From a virus, in the IMG/VR virus record IMGVR_UViG_3300013113_000455, positions 1 to 62,158 of that record: a stretch of DNA of 62,158 bases; one strand, written 5' to 3'. The position numbers and the translations under genes were made by a program. Below, piece after piece: positions 38,838 through 48,800 of the stretch; position 1 is the stretch's first letter, and every line of letters begins with the position of its first letter. The notes beneath the pieces were generated by a model. The model saw only the letters and a list, made by a program, of their open reading frames with translations. It had not been told where the DNA came from and did no database searches.

Positions 38838-39956
38838 ATGGCAAAATTAGCAAAAGAGCCTAAACAGGCTGTAAATTCAGGAATGCGTAATGTCGTATAT
38901 ACGCTAGTTAAATCAAAAAACGGAAAGTACCCTCCTTTTTATCAAATCCCAGCAGAGGATGAAGTTTATATGGAGTGGGAAGATGATTTCGGGAATCAAG
39001 AATCAGGGTTAAGAAGAATTAGATATTCAATTGGTGAGACATCTATATTTGTAGATGAGCAATCAGAAACTGCCGAAAAAAGAAGAGGTGTTTTATTGTT
39101 CAACGATGGTCATTTAATCTCTCACCCAATGGAGGTTACTAAGCAAAAGTACCTAGAGTATACTAATCACAATATTTCTAACCATGAAGAGGGAACTGCT
39201 GCACCTAATAAGTCAGCTATCTTTAGGTCTAATTCTAATCAGTATAAGACAAATTTAAAACTACAGAGACAAGAGAAGATTTTATCTTTATCTCAAATTG
39301 TAAATGACATGTCTACTGAGGAAATAGAAGGTTTGGCAATTACTTTAAATGTAGCTTTTGACAATACTAATAATGACACAATTATTAATAGTATAAAGAG
39401 TGCAAGAAGCGTATTCTTTGATATGATAAACTATGACCCTCTTAGGTTTGAAAAGGAGCTAGAGTCAGAGACTAGAAGATTCAAAGAGGTGTTGTCTTTA
39501 GCATTAAGAGATAATGTTATTTCTTATGACAAAGCAGGTAGATCTTTCTACAACAACATTGGTGGTAAAACAAGAATACTTGATGTACCTTCTTATGCAG
39601 AGCCTTTAGATTTCTTTGTAGACTTAGCTACAACAAGAACAGAAATAAAAGAGGCTTATAAGTCAATTAAGGACGCTGTAGAGAACAACAAGAAGCCAGC
39701 TAAAGAGAAGTTTGAAGGAACTAAGGAATATAAGATGCTTAGAAAAGCTTTAAAGTTCAAAGTTTGTAAAAACGCCTTTGGTAGTATTTCGGCTAACAAT
39801 ATTGGTATGTTAGGAGAACGAGGTACAGGAATAAAGGGAGCTACTCAGTACTTAGAGTTTAATCCTGATGTTTATAAGCAGATAGAGAAAATGGTGGTTG
39901 AGTGTGAAAACCAAAAGCTTTTAGAAGAGGAGAAAGAAGAGGCTTCTAAAAAGTAG
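38838..39956 (+). CDS. putative head protein, 372 aa
   Basis: Sequence with YSIGETSIFVDEQSETAEKR and a RGVLLFNDGHLISHPMEVTK strand block, then lysine-rich helical C-terminal half. Located among head genes. Function not recognised; structural role inferred. Confidence 0.6.
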   Translation: MAKLAKEPKQAVNSGMRNVVYTLVKSKNGKYPPFYQIPAEDEVYMEWEDDFGNQESGLRRIRYSIGETSIFVDEQSETAEKRRGVLLFNDGHLISHPMEVTKQKYLEYTNHNISNHEEGTAAPNKSAIFRSNSNQYKTNLKLQRQEKILSLSQIVNDMSTEEIEGLAITLNVAFDNTNNDTIINSIKSARSVFFDMINYDPLRFEKELESETRRFKEVLSLALRDNVISYDKAGRSFYNNIGGKTRILDVPSYAEPLDFFVDLATTRTEIKEAYKSIKDAVENNKKPAKEKFEGTKEYKMLRKALKFKVCKNAFGSISANNIGMLGERGTGIKGATQYLEFNPDVYKQIEKMVVECENQKLLEEEKEEASKK

Positions 39957-39977
39957 AATTTTTTATATATTAATAGC

Positions 39978-40010
39978 AAAAGAGAGGTCAAAAAAGCCTC
40001 TCTTTTTTTT
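39978..40010 (+). terminator. intrinsic terminator
   Basis: AAAAGAGAGG / CCTCTCTTTT (39978-39987 and 39997-40006), 10 bp, T-run. Ends the head transcript. Confidence 0.8.
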
Positions 40011-40048
40011 TATGTATATTTACTAATCAATAACGTTATTATAAAAAA

Positions 40049-41842
40049 ATGGCTTTAACAACAACAGATTTTAATGTATCGTTTTTATTGGGTGGTAGCC
40101 CAAAAGTCTTTAAATTTACTGATATAACAGACTACACTTCTCAAAGTGTAGCTTTAGCTGATGTAACAGGTAGGATTAAAATTACGGCTCCAAGTGGAGT
40201 AAATGTTTACGATAACTTAAGTGGATCAGCAGACATAACAGGTTCAACTTCAAGAGTTAATACAACTTCAATAAATGTACCCCTGTTGTCAGGAGGAACA
40301 CCAGAGGTAGGTCTTTATACTTTTGAGTATAGAGCCACAGTAGGCAGTGACACTGTTTCTAAAATTAAGACTTTTACTTACTCATACACAAAACCGAAAG
40401 CAACTAATCAATTAACAGCGGATTGTTTATCACCCGAGCTAAAGGGTTCTGACACTACTAACTATTTAGTTAATGCTGTCACACCAAACGACAGGTTTGC
40501 AATATCAGCAGCAAGTTCTTCAGCAAACACTTTTAGTGTTTCAGGAGAAAAGGTTGGTTTTTTTACTGTTGGCAATAAGTTTGATGTAATAGGTTCAACG
40601 GGTAATAATGGTCAATACACTATAACGGGTGTTAATTATGACCAAAGTTTAGACACTACGGTTGTAAGTGTTGCTAATGTGTCAAACAACGAAGGGGATG
40701 GGACAATAGTTCAAAGAAGAACTACACTATATTTTACTTCAGTTCCAGGTATAGCTCCTTTAGTGGGGTATAGTCCTATTTTAACTACCAATTCTTTTTA
40801 CAGTCAACTACAATCTTTCTCTTTTGAGGCTCATGTTTTATATGATTTTGGAGGTGGGATAACTTTATCAGATTCTTTCTCTTCTTCGGATTCAATAAAT
40901 GTAGATTGTGATAACAACCTTTGTGATGTATTCTGTTGTGTTAATACTGTTTTTGGAGAATACATGAAGTATAAGTGTACTAATAAAACTTTAGCAGACT
41001 TAGCTTTACAAAGATACACTATAATAACTTCTCATTTAGCTTCTTTAAGAACTGCTTATGAGTGTGGAGACTCTACCGCTATCACTAAATTGACGGAACA
41101 AATAAAGGATGTTGCTCAATGTAATGATGAATGTGATTGTTCTTCAGGAGACCCTATTCCAATTACAGGAACAGGAGGTGCTACTGCGGTTGTTGCTTCA
41201 GGAGGTAATGGTGTTAATGTTTCTACTAATGTTAGTGGCAACACAACAACATACACCCTTACACTTGCTCCATCTATTATAAATGACATAGCTAATGCAA
41301 CAGCAACAAGCTCTGTTGTTTCTTCTGATGCAACTATAACAGTAACCTCTTCAACTACAGGTACTAATACAGAGTATGATATAAAAATACCTCCAGCAAC
41401 TCCAATTGTTTCTCCGAAAGAAACAATGGTTATGAAGTTAGAGATAGATCATGATAACACAACAGGTGTTAGGACTTTTACTCCTCAAAATGTTACTATA
41501 CAAAATCCAACGAATTTACAACAGCCAACAACTTTTACAGAACTTACAGTTGTTAACCCTTGGGATTTGTATACGTTAAGAGTTTCAGGTTTCCAAGCGT
41601 CTGCTAATACAAGTTATAAGGTGGATATTAGTACTTATCACCAAGAGTACAAGCCTATTGGTTCGACTGGTATTAACTCTACGGAAAAAGCATACGGAGC
41701 ATACGAGCTTGGTTCAAGAGTTGTAAAGATAGACTCTGGTTCTTTTGATATAATTTTTTCCGAGCCAGACGGAACTTACGCAGTTGACGCAGCACTTAAT
41801 CAATACTCAAAAATTTATCTAACTATTAAAATATACGAATAA
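40049..41842 (+). CDS. virion protein with cysteine-rich centre, 597 aa
   Basis: Beta-rich domains at both ends with Ig-like and Thr/Ser repeats. The centre (about 285-370) carries many cysteines (CDNNLCDVFCC, CNDECDCSSG), suggesting metal or disulphide stabilisation outside the cell. Probably a head fibre or surface protein. Family not recognised. Confidence 0.6.
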   Translation: MALTTTDFNVSFLLGGSPKVFKFTDITDYTSQSVALADVTGRIKITAPSGVNVYDNLSGSADITGSTSRVNTTSINVPLLSGGTPEVGLYTFEYRATVGSDTVSKIKTFTYSYTKPKATNQLTADCLSPELKGSDTTNYLVNAVTPNDRFAISAASSSANTFSVSGEKVGFFTVGNKFDVIGSTGNNGQYTITGVNYDQSLDTTVVSVANVSNNEGDGTIVQRRTTLYFTSVPGIAPLVGYSPILTTNSFYSQLQSFSFEAHVLYDFGGGITLSDSFSSSDSINVDCDNNLCDVFCCVNTVFGEYMKYKCTNKTLADLALQRYTIITSHLASLRTAYECGDSTAITKLTEQIKDVAQCNDECDCSSGDPIPITGTGGATAVVASGGNGVNVSTNVSGNTTTYTLTLAPSIINDIANATATSSVVSSDATITVTSSTTGTNTEYDIKIPPATPIVSPKETMVMKLEIDHDNTTGVRTFTPQNVTIQNPTNLQQPTTFTELTVVNPWDLYTLRVSGFQASANTSYKVDISTYHQEYKPIGSTGINSTEKAYGAYELGSRVVKIDSGSFDIIFSEPDGTYAVDAALNQYSKIYLTIKIYE

Positions 41843-43701
41843 TGTCAGTTAGTTCAGAATTAGCAAAATTAGGTTCAGGAGTAGGTAGGATTTATCTTAC
41901 AGACTCTAATGGAACACTAACAGGATTAGAGTTTTTAAATGATAAAAGAGGAAGAGAGGCTGCTGAAAAGGCTATGGTTGTTTCAGCTACTTTAAGTTCT
42001 AATATATCAGCTACTTCAGCAGTAGTAATAACTTCAGCAGGTGGTAACATAACAAACTTATCCTATAATGGAGTTTCTGTTTTTAATACAGCATCTCCTA
42101 TAACAGGAGCAACAACAACAGATTTAGCAACAGCTTTAGCTTTAGCTATAAATTCTCATGTTAGTACTCCAGAATATGTAGCTACATCTTCAGGTAACAA
42201 TGTAATAGTTTATTTAGACGCTGCACAAGGAAGCTCTTTGAATGGTACTGTCGCTGCTTTTTCAACAACAGCAACAGCGGCAATGACTGCCACAAATTTA
42301 GATGGAGGTGCTTATCCAACAGAGCTTGTTGACGCTCAGATAGGTTATAAAATGTATATAAACGCTTCTGTTTCTGCTCCAACAAATAGTTTAGTAGGAG
42401 CTACAGATATAACCACAGGTGTTTTAAGAAAGGCTGCTAGTTCTCCTTACTCTGTAAAAGACGTTCAAATATCTTCGGGGTCTGTATCAATAGATAGAGA
42501 TGGAGGTTTTACTGTAGCTAGTATTCAAACAGAAGGAGCTGTGGCTGCCGATGATTTGACATCCATAGACGCAGGCATTTTTAATGATGGGGATTTTCTT
42601 GTAATACGAGGTAAAGAATCAGGTAAGGTTACAACGGTAAAAGAAGGTGGCAACATAGAGTTAGCTAACAATGCTGATTTTCTTACAGCTACAAAAGATT
42701 ACGCTATAACTCTTCAGTATAGTACTTCAGATAATAAATGGTACGAGGTGTCTAGAAGCCCAGGAAACAACTTGTCGGTTGCTTCGTTAAGGTCTGCTAG
42801 TATTGCAACTCCTGTTCAAGGTGTTCAAACAACAACGCTAAGTACAGGGGGAGGAGCTAATACTGTTCAACCAGGTGTTGATAAGGGTCATATAGTTCTT
42901 ACAGGTACAGGTACTTTGACTGGTCCTTGGAGTTACAATTTAGGTGGAACTCCTATAGATGGTGACACATTTATTGTTGACTACAAAGGAACATTTACTC
43001 CAAGTGGGAATAGCATAACTATATTTGGTGTTTCGTTAACTGATTCTCAAATATCAGGAGAAAATGTTACTGTAAAAGCTACTTATGCTTCATCTTCTGC
43101 TTCTTGGTCTACTACTACGACAAGAGATACTTCTGGTGTAGACTTAGCAGATACGACAGATTTAGCAACTAAAGAAAACTCTTTAGGTAATCCAGCGGCT
43201 AATGGGTATATATTATCATCTACCACAACAGGAACAAGATCTTGGATTACTAATGCTTATGCTCAAACCTTAGACACTCAGTTAACTATATTTAATTCTA
43301 CTTCAGGATTAGAAACTGCTTATACATATACCATAGGTTCTGGTACTTTTTTACCAGGAGAAAGTTTAGACTTAGAGATTAGCGGTTATTTTAATGGTAC
43401 TGCTAACGCTAAAGTGTTTTCTGTTTTATTTGGAGCAACTACTATCTTAGCAAATACGGTTTTAACATCCCCTAATAATGTTTTGTTTAAAGCAAAGGTT
43501 ACATTGTTTAATATTTCCAATACAGGTCTTAGTACTGATGGTGTTTTACATTTAAACGGAAATAATCCAGAAATAGAATATGACTCTATTTCGGCTTTAG
43601 ATTTTACATCTAATAACTATGATTTAAAAGTAAACTCTACCACTTCAGCGGCTAATGATATTTCGATTAGAAGTGTTAGACTTGTTAAATACAGTGCTTA
43701 A
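41842..43701 (+). CDS. structural protein with beta module (fibre or decoration), 619 aa
   Basis: Starts one base into the previous stop. A module at 50-155 resembles the one in the 30205 protein. The rest is Thr/Ser/Gly-rich beta structure. Likely a surface-exposed fibre or decoration protein. Confidence 0.6.
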   Translation: MSVSSELAKLGSGVGRIYLTDSNGTLTGLEFLNDKRGREAAEKAMVVSATLSSNISATSAVVITSAGGNITNLSYNGVSVFNTASPITGATTTDLATALALAINSHVSTPEYVATSSGNNVIVYLDAAQGSSLNGTVAAFSTTATAAMTATNLDGGAYPTELVDAQIGYKMYINASVSAPTNSLVGATDITTGVLRKAASSPYSVKDVQISSGSVSIDRDGGFTVASIQTEGAVAADDLTSIDAGIFNDGDFLVIRGKESGKVTTVKEGGNIELANNADFLTATKDYAITLQYSTSDNKWYEVSRSPGNNLSVASLRSASIATPVQGVQTTTLSTGGGANTVQPGVDKGHIVLTGTGTLTGPWSYNLGGTPIDGDTFIVDYKGTFTPSGNSITIFGVSLTDSQISGENVTVKATYASSSASWSTTTTRDTSGVDLADTTDLATKENSLGNPAANGYILSSTTTGTRSWITNAYAQTLDTQLTIFNSTSGLETAYTYTIGSGTFLPGESLDLEISGYFNGTANAKVFSVLFGATTILANTVLTSPNNVLFKAKVTLFNISNTGLSTDGVLHLNGNNPEIEYDSISALDFTSNNYDLKVNSTTSAANDISIRSVRLVKYSA

Positions 43702-44399
43702 TGGATATAAATAAGGTATACGATTTTTTAAAATATTTAGCTGATAAGGACCAATCTGGTAACATCACCCCTAAAGAATTTAATTTGTCTATAGACCGAG
43801 CTTTTTCCGAGTGGACTATGAAGCGTTATAATAATCTAAAAGATAACACTCAAAATAAAACTGGTTGGCAAAAGAATCAAAAAGTAACGGACGATTTAAA
43901 GTTTTTATTAGTTAGGAAAGATGTTTCTACTATTGGTAGTGACGGTAAGCTTGTTTTGCCAACAGACTATTTGCATTTATCAAGTTTGGTATATAATTAT
44001 AAGTTTGAAGAAAATGGAGAAACAGTTGTTGTGCCTAGTCAAGTTGATATTGTCAACGATAACGAGATTTCTTCCTTTTTAGGCTCTAGTATTTACGCAA
44101 AGCGTATTAAGGCTAAAAAATATGTCATAGCGGCTTTTTATAAAGACCACATACAGATATATCCAAAAAATATAGGTGTAGTAGACTTTACTTACTTAAG
44201 GCAGCCTGTAAGCCCTTATTGGGCTTTTACATTAGAAAACGGTAGACCTGTTTACGATGCTGCAAATTCTGTTGATTTAGAAGCTCCTGACGAGGTTGTA
44301 AATGAAATAATAATGATGTGTGCTTCATACTTAGGAATTAACTTGAGAGAGCCTCAGTTGATTCAGTATGCCGAACAAATGAAACAACAAGGAGTATAA
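43701..44399 (+). CDS. ring/connector protein 1
   Basis: 232 aa. Start overlaps the previous stop. The opening pattern, a helix then DKDQSGNITPKEFNLSIDRA, resembles the NG-x-I-x-P-x-x-F-N motif of crAss-like ring/tail hub proteins. The apparent EF-hand is probably coincidence. Builds part of the tail hub. Confidence 0.55.
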   Translation: MDINKVYDFLKYLADKDQSGNITPKEFNLSIDRAFSEWTMKRYNNLKDNTQNKTGWQKNQKVTDDLKFLLVRKDVSTIGSDGKLVLPTDYLHLSSLVYNYKFEENGETVVVPSQVDIVNDNEISSFLGSSIYAKRIKAKKYVIAAFYKDHIQIYPKNIGVVDFTYLRQPVSPYWAFTLENGRPVYDAANSVDLEAPDEVVNEIIMMCASYLGINLREPQLIQYAEQMKQQGV

Positions 44400-44411
44400 C
44401 ACATTTAAGAA

Positions 44412-45041
44412 ATGACAAGGGATACTAGAGAAATAATAGCAGAACAGGCACAAAGGATTATAGAGGGTGGTACTCCTACTCCAGACTCTGAGGTTAGAAA
44501 AGATGAGTTAATGATCTATGTGGACCAAGCTTTTGGCCAAATGATAAAACAAAGTTTTTATCAAAACAAGGCGGAGGGTGTTAGTTGGCTAGACGGTGGT
44601 TTTGTTTACACATTTATAGAAGAAGTAAAAGAAGATAAGACAAGGGGAATGAAGTATGTTAAAATACCTTCTACTTATGTTGGTCTTCCATTAGGAATGG
44701 GTATAGTCCATGTTTCAAATGTTACTTCAGAGATGGATACTTTCGTTCCTTCAAACCCAAACTTTTTAGGATTGTCTAGAGGTTTGTTGGTTGCTAACTT
44801 AGGAGGTAGGAGAGGTTATTTTGTTGAGAACACAAAGATGTATTTTATTAATTTAAAACCTTCTGATTGTGTTGATAGTGTTTTAATAAAATTAGCAGGT
44901 GGTATCCAGTCAGAGGAGATAGATCCTGAAGTTGATATTCCTTTAGACATGCAGCAAGCTTTAGTAGGGTTTACAGTAGAGCTTTACAGACAGCAAAGAC
45001 AGATGCCTAAAGATGATATAAACGATAACAACAAAGACTAA
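44412..45041 (+). CDS. ring/connector protein 2
   Basis: 209 aa, DTREIIAEQAQRIIEGGTPT opening; helical then beta. Its position between two connector-like genes and before the large tail protein fits the second ring of crAss-like tails. Overlaps the next gene by one base. Confidence 0.55.
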   Translation: MTRDTREIIAEQAQRIIEGGTPTPDSEVRKDELMIYVDQAFGQMIKQSFYQNKAEGVSWLDGGFVYTFIEEVKEDKTRGMKYVKIPSTYVGLPLGMGIVHVSNVTSEMDTFVPSNPNFLGLSRGLLVANLGGRRGYFVENTKMYFINLKPSDCVDSVLIKLAGGIQSEEIDPEVDIPLDMQQALVGFTVELYRQQRQMPKDDINDNNKD

Positions 45042-45802
45042 TGGAATTAGAAAAAGTAGTTAGAGAGTTTTTGATAGAAACAGGAAGAACAGAGCATAGG
45101 TTTGTTCAGGCGCTTCAATTAGGTATAGCTTGCTTAAGAGAGCTTCATTATGATGTTATTGGTGTTCCTGTAATAAAAGAGCTTACTGTTTCGGAGATAG
45201 ACACAGTAGACCTTCCCAACGACTACTTAAATTATATACGTATAGGCTACACAGATTCATACGGTTGTTTTAGAGAGATAGGTGTAAATGACGGTATAGC
45301 CTTGAATAGAACTTTAGACGATTGTGGAAAAAGGATTGCAAGGAAGAAAAGTACAGATGATAATTCTTCTTCTAGTAATTATAATATCAGTAATGTTGAA
45401 TACTCTTCAGTGCATTATAGAAATAATGAAAACGTTGGTAGATATTATGGTTTAGGGGGTGGAAACAATTTGAACGGTAGCTTTAAAATAGATAAGAATT
45501 ACCAGCAAATTCAGTTGTCTCAATATAAAGGGGGAGCTACTGTTACTTTAGAGTATTTGGCAGACCCTAACAAAACGAATGGTGAGTTTACAGTTCATCC
45601 ATTTGCTGTAGAAACTATTAAATCTTGGATAGACTGGAAGTTGAATGAGAACAATGCTAACATCGGAGCTGGTGTTTCGGAAAGAAAAAGACAGCTTTAT
45701 GGTAGTAATAAAAAACTTTTAAGGTCTAGAATGTCATCTAAAAGTGTTCAAGACCTTTTACAAGCGTTTAGAAAAGGTAATAAAGCATCACCTAAATTTT
45801 AA
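45041..45802 (+). CDS. ring/connector protein 3
   Basis: 253 aa. Opening MELEKVVREFLIETGRTEHR, a VDLPNDYLNYIRIGYTDSYG segment and a helical end. Like other crAss-type tubular/ring proteins. Only 3 nt before the large tail gene. Confidence 0.55.
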   Translation: MELEKVVREFLIETGRTEHRFVQALQLGIACLRELHYDVIGVPVIKELTVSEIDTVDLPNDYLNYIRIGYTDSYGCFREIGVNDGIALNRTLDDCGKRIARKKSTDDNSSSSNYNISNVEYSSVHYRNNENVGRYYGLGGGNNLNGSFKIDKNYQQIQLSQYKGGATVTLEYLADPNKTNGEFTVHPFAVETIKSWIDWKLNENNANIGAGVSERKRQLYGSNKKLLRSRMSSKSVQDLLQAFRKGNKASPKF

Positions 45803-45805
45803 AAA

Positions 45806-48800
45806 ATGGGTTACGAGAAAAGACAGTTTTTATACGGTATGGATTTGGATACCGAAGAGAGGTTAATAGAGCCTGGTTTTTCACGAAAGAATGTTAATGT
45901 ACGAATAGGTTCTTCTACCGATAACGGTGTTTATTCTGCTGAAAATATTCAAGGTAACACATTTATACCAAATACAGAACTACCTTCAGGAACTAATAAG
46001 GTTATAGGCTCATGCTGGGATAAGCTAAGAGACTTAAGTTATTACTTTGTATATAACTCAGAGGGAAATCATGGTATATTCGAGTATAACCATGTAGAGG
46101 GCAAGATAGACAAGGTTATGATTGCAAGTGTCTTAAACTTTCAATCTGAAGAATTAATAACAGGTCATAATGTTATAGAGTTTGATGAAAACAATCACTT
46201 GCTTTACTTTACTGATGGATTTAACCCTCCTCGTAAAATAAACATACAAAAGGCAAAGGCAGGTTCTTATATAGAGCCAATAAAAGAAGAAGTAATAGAC
46301 GCTATTAAGTACCCACCTTTAAAGCCGCCAACTTTTAAGTTTGAATTAGACGAAAATCAGCTTGTTAATCATTTAACAGATAAAATAGTTCAATTCAAAG
46401 CGGCTTATGTTTATGATGATCAAGAAGAAAGTGCTTATTCACCTATATCTATTCAGGCTATTCCTGGTGATAATAATGTTATAGAGGTTACTATACCTAA
46501 AGGAGGAGAACTTGTAAAAAGAGTTATAGTCGCTTTTAGGTTTGGTAATATAGGAGATTTTTTAGAGGCAGAGGATAAAGACGCTTCTGATTATGATACG
46601 GATGCAGACGGGAATTATTTGTATAAATTCAAAAATGAAAAAAACTACAATAGTATTTTTCTACCTAAGTCTAATAAGCTTTTTGATTCTCTTCCTCAGT
46701 TAGCACAAGCACAAGAGTACATAGAGGGCAATAGGATAGCTTATGGAAACATAACGGAGGGTTATGATAATGTAGATGTCAATTTAGATTTAGAAGTCGG
46801 TTATGAACCTGAGTTTTCAACTAGTGAAAACACAATAAAAGGTTTTTTAAGGATTTCAAATGCGAGACAACCTTCGGATAAACCTTACAGCAGGTATCAA
46901 CCTATAACTAGGACTGGAGACTCCTCTACTTATGCTTTTGGAGGTTTCGGAAAAAACGCCACAGTACCTAATACAGGTTTAAGGTCAAGCTATCAGCAGC
47001 AAATTCCTCTAGGTGGTTTTGTTATATATCTAGCAGGAACAGACTATTATTGTGTTTCTACTCAGATTCCAGAGGGAGGCTCAGGTTCAGGTTCGGCTGC
47101 TCCTCTTCAAGATGGAAGAGGTGTGTATCTTGCAACAAGCACAAACCAGAATAATAGAATTAGAAATGCTATAGAAGGACCAAGTGGGGGCGATACTCCT
47201 TACCCAGAATCAAGGGTTTTTTCAACGTGGGAGATGAATAACGTTCCAGATGGAACATATATAATGAGGGTAGCTTCTCATTGGACTACGGAGGCAGATT
47301 TGCAAGACCCAGAAAGGAGTTATCAAAAAACATCTACTTTTTTAAATAGAATAGGTTTTGGTGTCATTGATTTTCCAACAGGAGAAGTTCAACAACCTGT
47401 TAAAGAGTTACAAGTAACTGTTTCTAACGGTCAAATATTAGATAATATAGAGGTTATTATAGCAGATTTGTCCGACACTGTTGTTTTTGCAAATAATCTA
47501 CCTTTTAATAACGCAGGTTATGTTTGTGATTTCGTGCAAGATGATTACACTCAGTTTGTCAACCCTGCTTCTGTGGCGGAAGCTTTGGGACAAAAAAGAA
47601 TAGAGTTGTGCTTAGTGAATTATACTGGTCCTGACGGTTCATTTACTAATATTACTGACCATAACGGGTTCTTTTTTAGTTCGCCAAAAGATTCTACTTC
47701 TATTCAAAAAATAACTTCAGGCGTAGAACAATATTCTTTCAACACTGATGCGTATGATTTGTTAGACACGTCTACAAATCCAACATCTTCGTTTCCTAGT
47801 AATCTAACACCTGGATCTACTAAGTTTTGGGTGTTGCCAAATAAAAATACAGACTTAACTAAAAAATCAAGAACGAAGTTTACGGTTATAGTTAAGGATG
47901 CTTTAGGTATTCCCCAAAGTGATGTTAGTATCGTCAGTAGTCAGGGAGATGTTCAGGAAACAAATACAAATGGAGAAGCGCCATTCATCGCTTACGCTCC
48001 TGGAAACTCAGGTGGTTCCCTTTTTGAAAGAACTCTTAATTTTATTCCTACTTTAAATTATGGTGTTATTGGGAATTACAACCCTGTTCTTTTAACGGAT
48101 ACAGTAACTATAGGGAGTGTTGGTAATCAAAATGATGACACTAAAGACCTTGAAGATATAATCTTAACTATTCAATCAAGTCCAGACGCTTCTAAGTTGA
48201 AAAACGGTGGTGTTTATAATTTTGGTATAGTTTATTATGACAGGGCAAATAGAAGTGGAACTACAAATTTTGGTTATAACTTAGATTTACCTTTTTACGA
48301 TACTCAGATTACAACAGCTCCTGTAGTTAGTTGGGAAATCACAAACGCAGCTCCTAGTTGGGCTACTCATTATCAGATTGTTAGGACTTTAAACACAGAA
48401 TTAAGTAAATACATTCAATGGTTTACTTCAGATGTTTCTTATTCAGAAGGCGGTAATCCTTCAAACTTTAATGACGCTTCAATTATAGAATTTGATATTA
48501 CTAATTTAACTGATGAGTATAAGACATCTAATCCAGATTCTGTTTTAGTTTATGATTTTACCACAGGAGATAGAATGCGTCTTATTAAAGACGCTAATAA
48601 TAATTACTACGAAGATTATATAGATTTAAAGGTTGTTTCTTTTGAGGCTGGTATACTAAAGGTTAAAAACGATGTCCAGGATAAAGATTTATCTAGTGGC
48701 GCTTTTTTTGAGATATACACTCCAAAGCTTGATGTAGAACAAGAAATATATTATGAGATAGGAGAGTGTTACGATGTCTTAAAAGCTGTTGACCCTGTAA

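Noticed and set aside
43725-43790. EF-hand-like calcium loop DKDQSGNITPKE in ring protein 1
   Set aside because: The position fits a conserved helix-turn segment of crAss-like ring proteins (NG-x-I-x-P-x-x-F-N), so resemblance to an EF-hand is probably accidental.
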